From assembly GCA_000158655.1 (NCBI GenBank), contig EQ973343.1:107452-140842 (forward strand): 33,391 nt of DNA. The letters run 5' to 3'. Positions 7,985 through 16,779 of this stretch are shown piece after piece; the stretch's first letter is position 1, and every line of letters begins with the position of its first letter. The position numbers were made by a program, and so were the translations under genes. The notes under the pieces are model-generated. The model had not been told where the DNA came from. It ran no database searches and saw only the letters and a list, made by a program, of their open reading frames with translations. The DNA is from [Clostridium] methylpentosum DSM 5476. Lineage in GTDB: Bacteria > Bacillota > Clostridia > Oscillospirales > Ruminococcaceae.

Positions 7985-9499
7985 ATGAACAACAAAAATC
8001 CGATTGTCATCATCAGTGTCATGGCGCTGTACATGATTTTCATGGTTGTCATCGGCATTTACTACGCGCGGAAAAATCGCAATTCCTCCGACTATTTTCT
8101 CGGTGGACGCAAACTCGGCCCCTGGGTGACGGCAATGAGCGCAGAGGCGTCCGACATGAGCAGCTGGCTGCTCATGGGTCTGCCCGGTCTCGCGTATGCA
8201 TCCGGCCTTGCGAGCGCGACCTGGACGGCGGTGGGACTGATCATCGGCACCTACCTTAACTGGAAGATTGTCGCAGCCCCGCTGCGCAAATACACCCACG
8301 TCGCCAACGACTCGATCACACTGCCCGACTTTTTCTCCAACCGCTTTCACGACAAGAAAAAGATTCTTATGACAGTCTCGGCCCTGCTGTTCCTCGTCTT
8401 TTTCACCGTCTACACAGCCTCCGGCTTCGCGGCGTGCGGCAAGCTGTTCAACAGCCTGTTCGGCTATGATTACACCGCCTGCATGATCGTCTGTGCGGTC
8501 ATCATCGTGCTCTACACCTCGCTCGGCGGTTTTCTTGCCGCGAGCACAAGCGACTTTTTCCAGGGCTTGCTCATGAGCGCAGCGCTTGTCGTCATTCTGG
8601 TCGGCGGGGTGGTCTCCGCAGGAGGCATTGGTGAGGTCATCAACAACGTCAAAGAGCTTCCCGGCTATTTCAGCCTGCTCACAAGCTACGACCCTGCAAC
8701 CGGACAGGCAGCCTCTTACGGCGCTGTCGCGATCATCTCCGGCCTTGTGTGGGGCCTTGGATACTTCGGCGTGCCACATGTCCTGCTCCGTTTCATGGCG
8801 ATCCGCAGCTCCTCCGAAATTAAAAAGTCCCGCCGCATTGCAACCACCTGGTGCTTTATCTCCCTTGTTGCGGCGGTTGCAATCGGTGTTGTTGGACACG
8901 CGCTCTATCCCGACCTGCTCACTGGCACTGCTACCGAGACGATTTTTATTGTGCTCACCACTACCATCCTGCCTGCCGTTTTCGCGGGACTCGTCCTCTC
9001 GGGCATTCTTGCCGCAACGATGAGTACAGCGGATTCCCAGCTGCTCGTCACGGCGTCTGCGATTTCTGAAAACCTCTTTAAAGGGGTGTTGAAGAAGGAA
9101 GCGAGCGAAAAACACAAGATGCTGATCTCCCGCATCACGGTAATCGTGGTTGCGGTGGTCGCCTGCCTAATCGCACTTGACCAGAACAGCTCGGTCTTTG
9201 GCCTTGTCTCCAATGCCTGGGCGGGCTTTGGCGCATCCTTTGGCCCGCTGATCCTCTTCTCCCTCTTCTGGAAACGCACCACCCTCAAGGGAGCGATTGC
9301 CGGCATGATCGGCGGCGTCGCCACCGTGTTCATCTGGCTCTATCTGATCAAACCGCTTGGCGGCTGGTTCGGCCTTTATGAGCTCGGTCCGGCGTTCCTC
9401 GTCTCCTGCCTGCTCATTTACATCGTCAGCAAGCTGGATAAAGAGCCGTCCAAGGAAATTCTGGAAGAGTTTGAAGCAGCCAAAAAAAGTACAATTTAA
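7985..9499 (+). CDS. putP: Sodium/proline symporter (SSS family)
   Basis: A 504-residue integral membrane protein with about 13 transmembrane segments, the usual length for PutP. Family signatures include the N-terminal ARKNRNSSDYFLGGRKLGPWVTAMSAEASDMSSWLLMG split around TM2, WGLGYFGVPHVLLRFMAI in the middle, and SGILAATMSTADSQLL in TM8, which carries the second sodium-site Ser/Thr residues. It should import L-proline together with Na+. The ATG is seven bases after AGGAG. It is monocistronic and no proline catabolic gene is near, so nutrition or osmoprotection are both possible. Other SSS substrates cannot be fully excluded, but the match to PutP is close. Confidence 0.9.
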   Translation: MNNKNPIVIISVMALYMIFMVVIGIYYARKNRNSSDYFLGGRKLGPWVTAMSAEASDMSSWLLMGLPGLAYASGLASATWTAVGLIIGTYLNWKIVAAPLRKYTHVANDSITLPDFFSNRFHDKKKILMTVSALLFLVFFTVYTASGFAACGKLFNSLFGYDYTACMIVCAVIIVLYTSLGGFLAASTSDFFQGLLMSAALVVILVGGVVSAGGIGEVINNVKELPGYFSLLTSYDPATGQAASYGAVAIISGLVWGLGYFGVPHVLLRFMAIRSSSEIKKSRRIATTWCFISLVAAVAIGVVGHALYPDLLTGTATETIFIVLTTTILPAVFAGLVLSGILAATMSTADSQLLVTASAISENLFKGVLKKEASEKHKMLISRITVIVVAVVACLIALDQNSSVFGLVSNAWAGFGASFGPLILFSLFWKRTTLKGAIAGMIGGVATVFIWLYLIKPLGGWFGLYELGPAFLVSCLLIYIVSKLDKEPSKEILEEFEAAKKSTI

Positions 9500-9621
9500 T
9501 CGGTTTAGGAGGTTCACCCCCAACAGATGAATCATGCGGCGCTTTGTGCACTGAATTTCTCATCGGCAAGAGCCATCCGGCAATTGCGGGGCGATTCCCT
9601 CTACCCATGTATTCCAACTCT

Positions 9622-9654
9622 AAGCCGCAGGCTAATTCAGTCTGCGGCTTTTTT
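9622..9654 (+). terminator. Terminator of putP
   Basis: Arms AAGCCGCAG (9622-9630) and CTGCGGCTT (9642-9650), then TTTT. It lies 123 bases after the putP stop. The rest of 9655-9993 shows no supported gene; a TATAAT at 9946-9951 may serve the next gene. Confidence 0.85.
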
Positions 9655-9993
9655 GCGTTGAAAAGCCACACTGCCCCACCTTCCCAGCACGGAACAAAAT
9701 GGGCGGAAAAATCGCTCCCGCCATGGCGCGTATCGCCCAGGAAACCCGATTTATGCACAAACCGCGAAACAGGTGGCTTGGACTGCATTCATGAGATGAT
9801 CGAACCCGCTGATAGTTTTTCAATAAAACTCGCTCTGTGCGGCGATTCGTTTTCCAGAGGTTTAGGCCCGCTTCTTTTCTAGAGAATTTCCTTTTATCCA
9901 GCTTTGCTTTTCGGCAAAATCCCGCAAAATCATTGAAATTCAACCTATAATGTGATAAAGTAAGAACAACGACTTCTCAAAGGAGATGAGACT

Positions 9994-10773
9994 ATGAATT
10001 ACTGCCCTACCTGCGGCACCGAATACCAGGGCGAAGCCTGCCCCAACTGTGCGCCTCCTGCCCAACTCATCTGTCCGCGGTGCGGTGCAAGCTATACCGG
10101 CACCTATTGCCCCAACGGCTGCAATTCGCCGATTGCCCAAATTCCCTATCAGCAGGCCCCTCCGCAGCCGCCGTATCTCGCAAGCCCTCCCCCTGCTCCA
10201 AAGAAAAAACACACAGCGCTCACTGTCATCCTGATCGTTGTGCTCGTCTTGGCACTGGTAGGCGGAAGCGGCATCTTTTTTTATTACCAGTTTATGCAGC
10301 AAAAGCCTCTGGAGGAGTTTCCGGTTGAAGGGAAGAACTTTTTGGTCACATCGGAACAATTCCAGAAAAATTTCAACCAGCTCAATCCGAACAATCAAAT
10401 CGCCCGATTTTCAAATACTGAAAGGGATGGCAGCCGTTATTATGTCGCGCAGCTCTCCGACAAAGTCACCCTTGTTCTGCTGTGCGACCCGACAACGGAT
10501 TATGTGCAGATGATCAATCTTCAGGCGGATTGGGACGCTGATGGGAATGACTATGGTTTTTACATCGGATCGGTCATGCAGCTGTGCGACAGCGAAATAA
10601 CCGAAGAGCAGGCCTCAGCGATCCTCACCGACGAACTCGAAATCGCAGACCCGCTGATCGGCAATACCAAAAAAGCAACCCGCGACGGTCTTACCTATAC
10701 CCTTAACGCCTCTGTCAAATCCCTTTCCTTCTCCATTCTCCCCGAGGAGGGGGCTCAAGAGCCTATCGAATAG
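9994..10773 (+). CDS. Zinc-ribbon, single-pass membrane protein of unknown function
   Basis: A 259-residue protein. Two N-terminal zinc ribbons are carried by Cys4/7/16/19 and Cys27/30/39/43. A Pro/Gln-rich linker (46-69) leads to KKK and one transmembrane helix at 74-97, then an extracytoplasmic domain of about 160 residues that I do not recognise. With a Lys-rich inner flank the ribbons should be cytoplasmic. Such proteins are common in Clostridia and their role is unknown. The start is firm: AAAGGAGATG is five bases before the ATG. It appears to be monocistronic. Confidence 0.75.
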   Translation: MNYCPTCGTEYQGEACPNCAPPAQLICPRCGASYTGTYCPNGCNSPIAQIPYQQAPPQPPYLASPPPAPKKKHTALTVILIVVLVLALVGGSGIFFYYQFMQQKPLEEFPVEGKNFLVTSEQFQKNFNQLNPNNQIARFSNTERDGSRYYVAQLSDKVTLVLLCDPTTDYVQMINLQADWDADGNDYGFYIGSVMQLCDSEITEEQASAILTDELEIADPLIGNTKKATRDGLTYTLNASVKSLSFSILPEEGAQEPIE

Positions 10774-11048
10774 ACGCCCAGGTTGTGCTTTATCGGATAA
10801 ATACCGCGCATTTTGAATCAAAACCACCCGTTCACTCGTGGTATGCACAGGCCCGAGAAGGATCGATTACTCGATTCATCCCCGCAAGCAACCACAAGCA
10901 CAGCAACCCGTATGGTCACATTCGCTTGCCATGAGAACAATATAAATGCAGATCGCTATTGCTCTGCGAAAACACCCTTTTGGTGGGCAAGCCTTTTTTT
11001 CTCCCCTCACCCAGATAGAACCGAGGATTTTTTCAAACGAAAACGTAC

Positions 11049-11092
11049 AATAAGCGCATGGAACTAGAGGATTGTAGTTCCATGCGCTTATT
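11049..11092. repeat. 18-bp perfect inverted repeat with 8-base loop
   Basis: Arm AATAAGCGCATGGAACTA at 11049-11066 and its exact reverse complement at 11075-11092. The tails are A/T rich but not clean T-runs, so it may be a weak terminator or an RNA stem of the zinc-ribbon gene transcript, whose stop is 276 bases upstream. Confidence 0.6.
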
Positions 11093-11313
11093 ATATAACA
11101 AATTTGATGCAGATCCGATCATAGGACTGCCGCCATTTCACTGGACACCCCGCTCCGATTGCACTGTACCCGTCTCAGAAAATTCCGCCACACGGTGCGG
11201 CCTCACCATAACTGCTAAACCAATTCGTTCGTGTGGAATAGAGGGATGCCGGTTGTTCTCCATTCAGCAAGTGAATACTGACCGACCGCTCTTGTAGGAT
11301 ACGGCTACAATAC

Positions 11314-11339
11314 AAAAAATCCACCGTTATAGCCGGTGG
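11314..11339 (-). terminator. Candidate terminator downstream of the BTAD regulator
   Basis: On the minus strand CCACCG, a 7-base loop and CGGTGG are followed by A then TTTTTT. It lies about 300 bases after the stop of the BTAD gene. Confidence 0.55.
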
Positions 11340-11399
11340 TTCAATAGAAATTCTCGATTCGGTTCTCGAAAAATGGTCTGGCAACTGCAAGAATGGAGC

Positions 11400-11435
11400 G
11401 AAAGAGGGTCTAAAAAGGAAGCCCCTCTTTCTTTT
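11400..11435 (+). terminator. Plus-strand terminator-like hairpin
   Basis: GAAAGAGGG (11400-11408) and CCCTCTTTC (11423-11431) followed by TTTT. No supported plus-strand gene immediately precedes it. Confidence 0.5.
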
Positions 11436-11634
11436 CACACAGCGATTTTCCCCTCTCGAGATTCCGCCGTGAGGACTTTCCTCCCCTCACTTTGACGGCA
11501 TCCTTGCCGCTGGAGAGTCCCCGAGGCCAAAAGCAGCTGCCAATCGCATCCACTCAGCTGTGTTGCACGCCAACAACACTACAAGCACAATAGGCGTTGA
11601 TCGCCCTAACTTTTTATAATTAAAAATTGCCTTT

Positions 11635-12873
11635 CTACCGGTTGCTCTCCACTGGGTCGACCTGACTGAGCACTGAACTGATTTTAATATCCAGATGCAC
11701 AGTTGTCTTTTCAAAATTTGTAATGACTCGGTTGATGACCTTTTTTCCATCTTCATAGGTTGTGATCGGTAGCATCAAAACAATCTGGGTGGAACTGTAG
11801 GAAGAGACGACATCCCCTTTGCGCAGGCTGCCTGTGATGCATTTTTTGAAATCCGCCATCACCTGACGGATGACCTCAGGCTTGGGTATGTCGCCCTGCA
11901 GATCGGTAAAGGTGATGAGTGCGATGTGAGCTGGATAGCCAGTGCGCCGCACCGAGCGCGCCTGCAACCTATAGATGTGTTTGAATATATCATAGTCGCA
12001 GTAAAAAGCGCCCTCATTCTCACTTGTCTCACGCAGATCATCCTTGATCGCAATGAGGTCGAGTTCCACATTGTGCATCACCTTGACGATGCTTTTGTAC
12101 AGCGAAACCGTTTCAGGCAAAAGCCCGATTCCAAACTCATTGTAAAACAGCTCGGTCACATGCTGGTAGTGTTCAGTCAGTTTTTTCTGCTGACCGGTTT
12201 TGGCGTATGCCACCATGAGCAACTGGTGAATTTCCTCCTCATAAGGGTTGATGGTGTTTGAATACTCGCACAGCCGTATGGCGTTCTCATACTCGTTCTT
12301 CTGTAAAAGAAGTTTAACCAGACCGGAGACACAGCTATTAAACAGGGTGCTGTAAAAGGCGTCTTTAACGACCACCCAATCCATGAAGGAGGATTTTGGA
12401 AGAAACTGCCCCTGATAGAGCCCAAGCGCCTCGTTGTATTTGTCAATTCGCTGCTGCGTCGTGATTTCAGACTGTTCCGCCTCCCGAACCAGCTGTTCAA
12501 AATGCTCGGCGTCCACTTCACAGGCCAGCTGCATGTTCCAAGCGTAGGTATTGCGTTCAAATTTGATAAAATCAACCGGCTTTTCCCCCTTGTCAACCAG
12601 CGATTTTAGTGTGGTGCGTGCCCGGTAAACGAGATTTTTCAAGGCGTTGAGGGGATTTGCGCACTCCTCGTCTGCCCACAGTGTTTCGATCAGTTTTTCC
12701 TGCGAAATATCCTTGCCACGGTTTGCGAGTAAAAACTCAATGAGCGTCCAAACCTTTTTTGTCCTTCCACCACTTTCGGTCAATGTTTTGTCGCCATAAC
12801 GGATCGCAAATCCGCCCAGCATTTGAACCTGTATCACGCCGTTTTTCTCAGAGGCCACTGTATGCATTGTCAT
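11635..12873 (-). CDS. BTAD/SARP-type transcriptional regulator with a C-terminal GGDEF-like domain
   Basis: A 412-residue regulator. Residues about 15-115 form an OmpR-like winged helix (VQMLGGFAIRYGDKTL, KVWTLIEFLLANRGKDISQEKLIETLW). Residues about 120-270 form a bacterial transcriptional activator domain of TPR-like helices (GLYQGQFLPKSSFMDWVV, INPYEEEIHQLLMVAYAKTG). The final 110 residues (GYPAHIALITFTD, SLRKGDVVSSYSSTQIVLMLP) have the fold pattern of a degenerate nucleotidyl-cyclase/GGDEF domain without the GGDEF signature, often seen in clostridial BTAD proteins. There is no receiver domain, so the signal is not phosphorylation. The start ATG 12873 is six bases after AGAGG; upstream starts overlap that site. 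It is divergent from the KdpD-like kinase, so the two may share control. Confidence 0.8.
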   Translation of the reverse strand: MTMHTVASEKNGVIQVQMLGGFAIRYGDKTLTESGGRTKKVWTLIEFLLANRGKDISQEKLIETLWADEECANPLNALKNLVYRARTTLKSLVDKGEKPVDFIKFERNTYAWNMQLACEVDAEHFEQLVREAEQSEITTQQRIDKYNEALGLYQGQFLPKSSFMDWVVVKDAFYSTLFNSCVSGLVKLLLQKNEYENAIRLCEYSNTINPYEEEIHQLLMVAYAKTGQQKKLTEHYQHVTELFYNEFGIGLLPETVSLYKSIVKVMHNVELDLIAIKDDLRETSENEGAFYCDYDIFKHIYRLQARSVRRTGYPAHIALITFTDLQGDIPKPEVIRQVMADFKKCITGSLRKGDVVSSYSSTQIVLMLPITTYEDGKKVINRVITNFEKTTVHLDIKISSVLSQVDPVESNR

Positions 12874-12957
12874 GTTCATCCTCTCATCTGCTACCAATCC
12901 AGTTTGTCAACGTCCGTGCATTTTTTGCTATAGGTCCCTAAACCAATCGATAGTTTC

Positions 12958-12986
12958 AGTATAGCATATACCATTGAAAAACACAA
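12958..12986 (-). promoter_or_regulatory. Promoter of the BTAD regulator
   Basis: Minus strand TTGTGT, 17 bases, TATACT, about 85 bases before the start codon. Confidence 0.6.
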
Positions 12987-13027
12987 TTTTCTGTCCGAGC
13001 GGATCACATAAAAAAGCTAACAAAAAC

Positions 13028-13081
13028 TTCATAAACAGATTCAAACTCTTCACACTATCTTAACACAAAACATGCTATGAT
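13028..13081 (+). promoter_or_regulatory. Phased TTMAnA boxes and -10 of the kdpD-like gene
   Basis: Four hexamers TTCATA (13028), TTCAAA (13040), TTCACA (13049) and TTAACA (13060) recur at 9-12-base steps, and a -10 TATGAT (13076-13081) follows the last one by ten bases. No -35 of normal spacing is present. This is the layout of a promoter activated by an OmpR/PhoP-type response regulator bound in tandem. The downstream KdpE-like protein is the obvious candidate, PhoP another. Confidence 0.45.
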
Positions 13082-13105
13082 AATTGAAAACAACTATGTT
13101 AGGAA

Positions 13106-14629
13106 GTGGTTCCAATCCATACCGTTCAAACGCGCGCGGCCGCCAACTTTTTTAAAACAGCTGGTGTACTCATTTCCTGTGTTCTGCTCTCCCTTTTCTT
13201 CAGGCAAATCGGCGTGGGGGACGCCAACATACTAATGACCTACCTCATTGGGGTTCTTGTGGTCATTCTACTCACCAAGGGGTATTGGTGGGGCTCTGCG
13301 GCATCGGTTGCGTTTGTTCTAATTTTTAACTTTTTATTTACAGAACCGGTGCATACACTGATGGTCAGCGACCCTAATTATCTGCTGACTTTTCTCATCT
13401 TTCTCATTGCCTCTTTCCTTGTGGGACGGCTCACTACCAAGCTGCAACGCCAGCTCGCATCCTCCAAGCGCACCCAGCGGCAGATGAGTAGCCTTTACCA
13501 GGTGAGCGCGGGCTATCTCAACCTCAAAGACCTCAGCGGAATCATCCGGCACGGGCTCTCCGGCCTGTACCAGATTCAGGATCATCACAGCATCCTCTAC
13601 CTTGAGCAGAACTTTCAGGACCTCCTGCCGCCCCACTACCTGCCGGAACAGCTCAGCGATCCCAGCATCATCGAGCAGGAGACTCCGGCGCGGTGGTGCT
13701 TTCAAAATGCCTCTCCCTGTGGGCATGGAACCAAGGTCTATGGGAATTCCGCGTGGTATTATTTGCCGATGAAAATGAACAACAGCGTGCTCGGGGTGGT
13801 TGGAATATACTGTGAAACCGAGATCACAGAGGATGAGAGGATCTACATCAATATGGTCGTCTCCCAGATGGCGCTTGCCATCCAACGGGAACTTCTCTAC
13901 CAGCAGCAGGAGAGCAGCAAAATTGAGCTGGAAAAGGAGAAGCTGCGCAACAACCTGCTTCGCTCCATTTCCCATGACCTGCGCACCCCGCTCACCGGCA
14001 TTGCAGGGTCCGCAAGCTTTCTCATGGACAGCTACGACAGCCTTGACAAGCAGACAGCCCTTTCTCTGCTCTCGGATATCGGCTCTGATGTGACATGGCT
14101 CAACAACCTCGTTGAAAACCTGCTCAACATGACCCGGATTCAGGACGGCAAGCTGCTGATCAAAAAAGAAAACGAGGTGGTTGACGACGTGGTGTCCGAG
14201 GCGGTACGGCGGGTGGCCAAGCTGCAAAAGGAACACGACCTGCAAATCCATGTGCCGAACGACATTTTGCTGGTTCCGATGGATGGACGCCTGATCGTCC
14301 AGGTGTTCGTCAATCTACTCGGAAACGCCTTTGAACACACCAGAAAAGATTCTTCGGTCGAGCTCAATGTGTATGTGGAGGAGGGACAGGCAGTGTTTGA
14401 GGTAGCCGACAATGGCGGGGGTATTCAGCCTGAAATCCTGGATACACTGTTTGAAAGCTTTGTCTCCGCTCAAAATGACACCGACTCCCACCGCGGCATT
14501 GGGCTTGGTCTGAGCATCTGCAAGGCGATCGTGCAGGCGCACGGGGGAGACATTCAGGCGGACAACAACGACCGAGGCGGCGCAACCTTCCGCTTTTTAC
14601 TGCCACTGTATAACCAGTTGCACAACTGA
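13106..14629 (+). CDS. Truncated KdpD-like sensor histidine kinase
   Basis: A 507-residue kinase. Three or four membrane helices of the DUF4118/KdpD type lie at about 18-110 (LTKGYWWGSAASVAFVLIFN, FLFTEPVHTLMVSDPNYLLT), then a GAF-like region (about 125-265), then HisKA with the phosphorylated His290 (SHDLRTPLTG) and HATPase with NLLGNAFEH, DNGGG and GIGLGLSI. Full KdpD has an N-terminal Usp-like turgor/potassium module of about 370 residues, which is absent here. No kdpFABC genes are in the window, so the signal and targets are unknown. The start is uncertain: an in-frame stop lies just before GTG 13106, and the nearest SD-like AGGAA touches that codon. An out-of-frame ATG at 13096 reads 19 codons before TAA. 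Confidence 0.85.
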   Translation: MVPIHTVQTRAAANFFKTAGVLISCVLLSLFFRQIGVGDANILMTYLIGVLVVILLTKGYWWGSAASVAFVLIFNFLFTEPVHTLMVSDPNYLLTFLIFLIASFLVGRLTTKLQRQLASSKRTQRQMSSLYQVSAGYLNLKDLSGIIRHGLSGLYQIQDHHSILYLEQNFQDLLPPHYLPEQLSDPSIIEQETPARWCFQNASPCGHGTKVYGNSAWYYLPMKMNNSVLGVVGIYCETEITEDERIYINMVVSQMALAIQRELLYQQQESSKIELEKEKLRNNLLRSISHDLRTPLTGIAGSASFLMDSYDSLDKQTALSLLSDIGSDVTWLNNLVENLLNMTRIQDGKLLIKKENEVVDDVVSEAVRRVAKLQKEHDLQIHVPNDILLVPMDGRLIVQVFVNLLGNAFEHTRKDSSVELNVYVEEGQAVFEVADNGGGIQPEILDTLFESFVSAQNDTDSHRGIGLGLSICKAIVQAHGGDIQADNNDRGGATFRFLLPLYNQLHN

Positions 14630-14748
14630 TCAAAACCTGCTATACTAAATCAACCGGCAGCAAATCCTGCCAGATTCAACACATGCTTTCAAAAGTCCTG
14701 CTCATTTTCAGTCCACCCCTACAGAACCCCGAAACGGAGGCAGAATCC

Positions 14749-15438
14749 ATGAACAACAACCCACGCATTCTGATTATTGAGGACGACACCAGTATTTTAA
14801 AATTTCTTTCAATCTCACTGAAAACAAACGGTTACCGTTATGATGCTGCATCAACTGGAATTGAAGGGCTCTCCCTCTTTCTCGCCAACAACCCGGATGT
14901 CATTCTGCTCGATCTCGGCCTCCCCGACATCGATGGACTAACCGTCCTGGAGCAGGTGCGGCAGAGCTCGGATATCCCCATTATCATTGTCTCCGCCCGC
15001 GGACAGGAACGGGAAAAGGTAGAGGCGCTCGACCTAGGGGCGGACGACTACATCACCAAGCCGTTTCACATCGGGGAACTGCTCGCCCGCATTCGAGTCG
15101 CCCTGCGCAAACACCAGCCCAAAATCTCCAAAAACAACCAATTCACCCTGGATGGACTGAGGATTGATTTTGACAAGCGCAAGGTGACGGTGGATGGAAA
15201 CGAAGTACATCTGACTCCGATTGAGTACAAGTTGCTTGTCCTCCTGGTGGAAAACGCGGGCAAGGTGCTCACCCACAGCTTTATCAACAAAGAGATTTGG
15301 GGGTATACCAATACGGAGGACTCCCAGTCCCTGCGGGTGTTTATGGCAAACATCCGCCGCAAGATCGAAAAAGACACGGCAAAGCCCCGCTATATTCTCA
15401 CCGAGGTCGGGGTCGGCTACCGCTTTGTGGATGAATAA
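14749..15438 (+). CDS. KdpE-like OmpR-family response regulator
   Basis: A 229-residue regulator and the cognate partner of the kinase 119 bases upstream. The receiver domain (about 5-118) has acidic pocket Glu11/Asp12/Asp13, phosphorylated Asp55 in LLDLGLPD, and the conserved Lys in DDYITKPF. The C-terminal winged helix (about 130-227) has LTPIEYKLLVLLVENAGKVLTH and the closing VGVGYRF typical of KdpE. ATG 14749 is chosen because GGAGG stands eight bases upstream; an in-frame ATG at 14683 has no ribosome site. It probably acts on the phased repeats in front of the kinase gene. No terminator follows closely. Confidence 0.88.
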   Translation: MNNNPRILIIEDDTSILKFLSISLKTNGYRYDAASTGIEGLSLFLANNPDVILLDLGLPDIDGLTVLEQVRQSSDIPIIIVSARGQEREKVEALDLGADDYITKPFHIGELLARIRVALRKHQPKISKNNQFTLDGLRIDFDKRKVTVDGNEVHLTPIEYKLLVLLVENAGKVLTHSFINKEIWGYTNTEDSQSLRVFMANIRRKIEKDTAKPRYILTEVGVGYRFVDE

Positions 15439-16105
15439 AACGAGCGGCTTGCGGTCGGAGCGGAATTCCCCAAACTGAACATTATTGGCAATTGCATCTT
15501 CTTCGTTTTATACTCTTTCGACTGCATCCCTGCCTGAACTGTATACAGAAACCCCTGTGGGCAATCGCCTCACAGGGGTCTCTGCTTGTAGCTTTCGAAT
15601 TTCTAACCCCCGATGCAGTCTGGAGATTAAAAAATTGCTTTGGTATAAGGCTTGTAGAGAACAAATAGTTGGGGAAAACGAATCCACAAAGCGATCTGGA
15701 ACAGTTTGTCACTGGTTTTCTAGCGGTATCAAAGTCAACATCTACTAAATTTACCATAAGAGAATTCCACAGTGGTCACGGTTCTTGCCTCTCTGACGGC
15801 GGGAGAGGCGTGCCAAAACAGCCTTGAGGATGGAGGTAGAATCTTTATCCTCTCAAATGCCGGAAAACCGGCTTTCTCTGTCGGGGAATCTGGAACGCAT
15901 GTTGCCGGAGTCCTCTCTCTGCTTAAAGAGAGTTCTGAACAATCTGCCGTCTCCTGCTGAGAGCGGAGTTTGTCTGCTGCGCCGCACGAAATTTGTCCCT
16001 TTGGGCGATCGGCGGCAAAGCACCCGTGAAATATTCACTCCCGTAACCTAAACCTTCCTTACAGCGCAAAGCAAACGCCCCTTAGTCTGCACGCCAAGAA
16101 ACAAC
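15439..16105. other. Non-coding stretch of about 670 bases
   Basis: No reading frame here has both a ribosome site and family resemblance. One GTG frame at 15772-15960 is protein-like only in part. The stretch contains one clear hairpin (15541-15579) and short GC-rich hairpins near 15850-15930. No RNA gene was recognised. Confidence 0.5.
15541..15579 (-). terminator. Minus-strand hairpin with TTTCTGTATAC tail
   Basis: On the minus strand ACCCCTGTG, an 11-base loop and CACAGGGGT are followed by TTCTGTATAC. The tail repeats a motif found twice more near 24550 and 24750. It lies about 530 bases beyond the LUD gene, so the assignment to that gene is loose. Confidence 0.5.
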
Positions 16106-16750
16106 CTAAAATCCGAGTGATTCATCCAGGATGAGCACCTTGATGCGGTTTTGCTCTCGCTGCTGCTTCATTGTGACATAGGTGCAGCAGATGCGCGCGG
16201 GAGAGGAACAGTCCATGCACTCCCCTGTTTTTGTACAGGGCGTTTCGCAGCTGAGCCGGATGGTGTTGGCGGGGGCGGCAATTTTTTTCATCCGCAGTTC
16301 CGCTTCATCCAGATTGGCAACAATCTTGTTGTACCCCACAACGAGAACAACGCTCTCCGGTCCGAAAATCATTGCGGCAACTCGGTTGCCGCGTCCGTCG
16401 ACGTTAAACAGCTCCCCGTTTTCGGTGAGCGCGTTGCTGCTGGCCAAAAATACGTCCGAGGTAAACGCGGCCTTCACCCGGCGGGTCACCTCGCTGCGGT
16501 CGATTCCCGGCTCGTCGCGGTCAATGAGGGAGATATCCTCTCGGCTGCGGAGGTAGTCGATCACCCCTGTCTCATACAGTGTCATCGAGCCGCCGAACGA
16601 AACGCTATTCCCTGCGGGAATCAGCTCCTCGAGCTTGTCAAACAGCTCCTCACGCGAATGGATGTGAAATCCCTGCATATAGTTTTTCTGAAGGTTGCGG
16701 ATGGTCTTTTCAATGCGCTTTTCAGCCAACACCTGTAAACAGCGGTCCAT
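16106..16750 (-). CDS. LUD-domain (LutC/DUF162-like) protein
   Basis: A 214-residue protein of the lactate-utilisation LUD fold: IPAGNSVSFGGSMTLYETG, an acidic RDEPGIDRSE segment, and FLASSNALTENGELFNVDGRGNR, all characteristic. The C-terminus is Cys-rich (168, 172, 178, 181, 188, 189; CETPCTKTGECMDC), which suggests an iron-sulfur or other metal centre. LutC works with LutA and LutB in L-lactate oxidation, but neither is here, so this single-gene form probably has another redox role. A ribosome site AGGAG lies ten bases before ATG 16750. The gene follows spmB by 50 bases but also has a promoter whose -35 overlaps the spmB stop codon. Confidence 0.85.
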   Translation of the reverse strand: MDRCLQVLAEKRIEKTIRNLQKNYMQGFHIHSREELFDKLEELIPAGNSVSFGGSMTLYETGVIDYLRSREDISLIDRDEPGIDRSEVTRRVKAAFTSDVFLASSNALTENGELFNVDGRGNRVAAMIFGPESVVLVVGYNKIVANLDEAELRMKKIAAPANTIRLSCETPCTKTGECMDCSSPARICCTYVTMKQQREQNRIKVLILDESLGF

Positions 16751-16779
16751 AACATCAGCTCTCCTATCGTTTTTCTTCT

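Larger units (their letters stand above)
10774..11634. other. Non-coding stretch of about 860 bases with several hairpins
   Basis: No open frame here has a ribosome site together with protein-like composition. It holds an 18-bp perfect inverted repeat (11049-11092) and hairpins with T-tails on each strand (11314-11339 and 11400-11435). I see no tmRNA, RNase P or SRP RNA signature. Confidence 0.5.

Noticed and set aside
7919-9115. 398-codon frame opposite putP
   Set aside because: Highly charged low-complexity translation typical of the antisense of a membrane protein gene; putP is certain.
9426-9788. 120-codon minus-strand frame after putP
   Set aside because: It spans the putP terminator and the putP 3' end, with no ribosome site.
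16151-16738. 195-codon plus-strand frame opposite the LUD gene
   Set aside because: Antisense shadow; no ribosome site and no motif.
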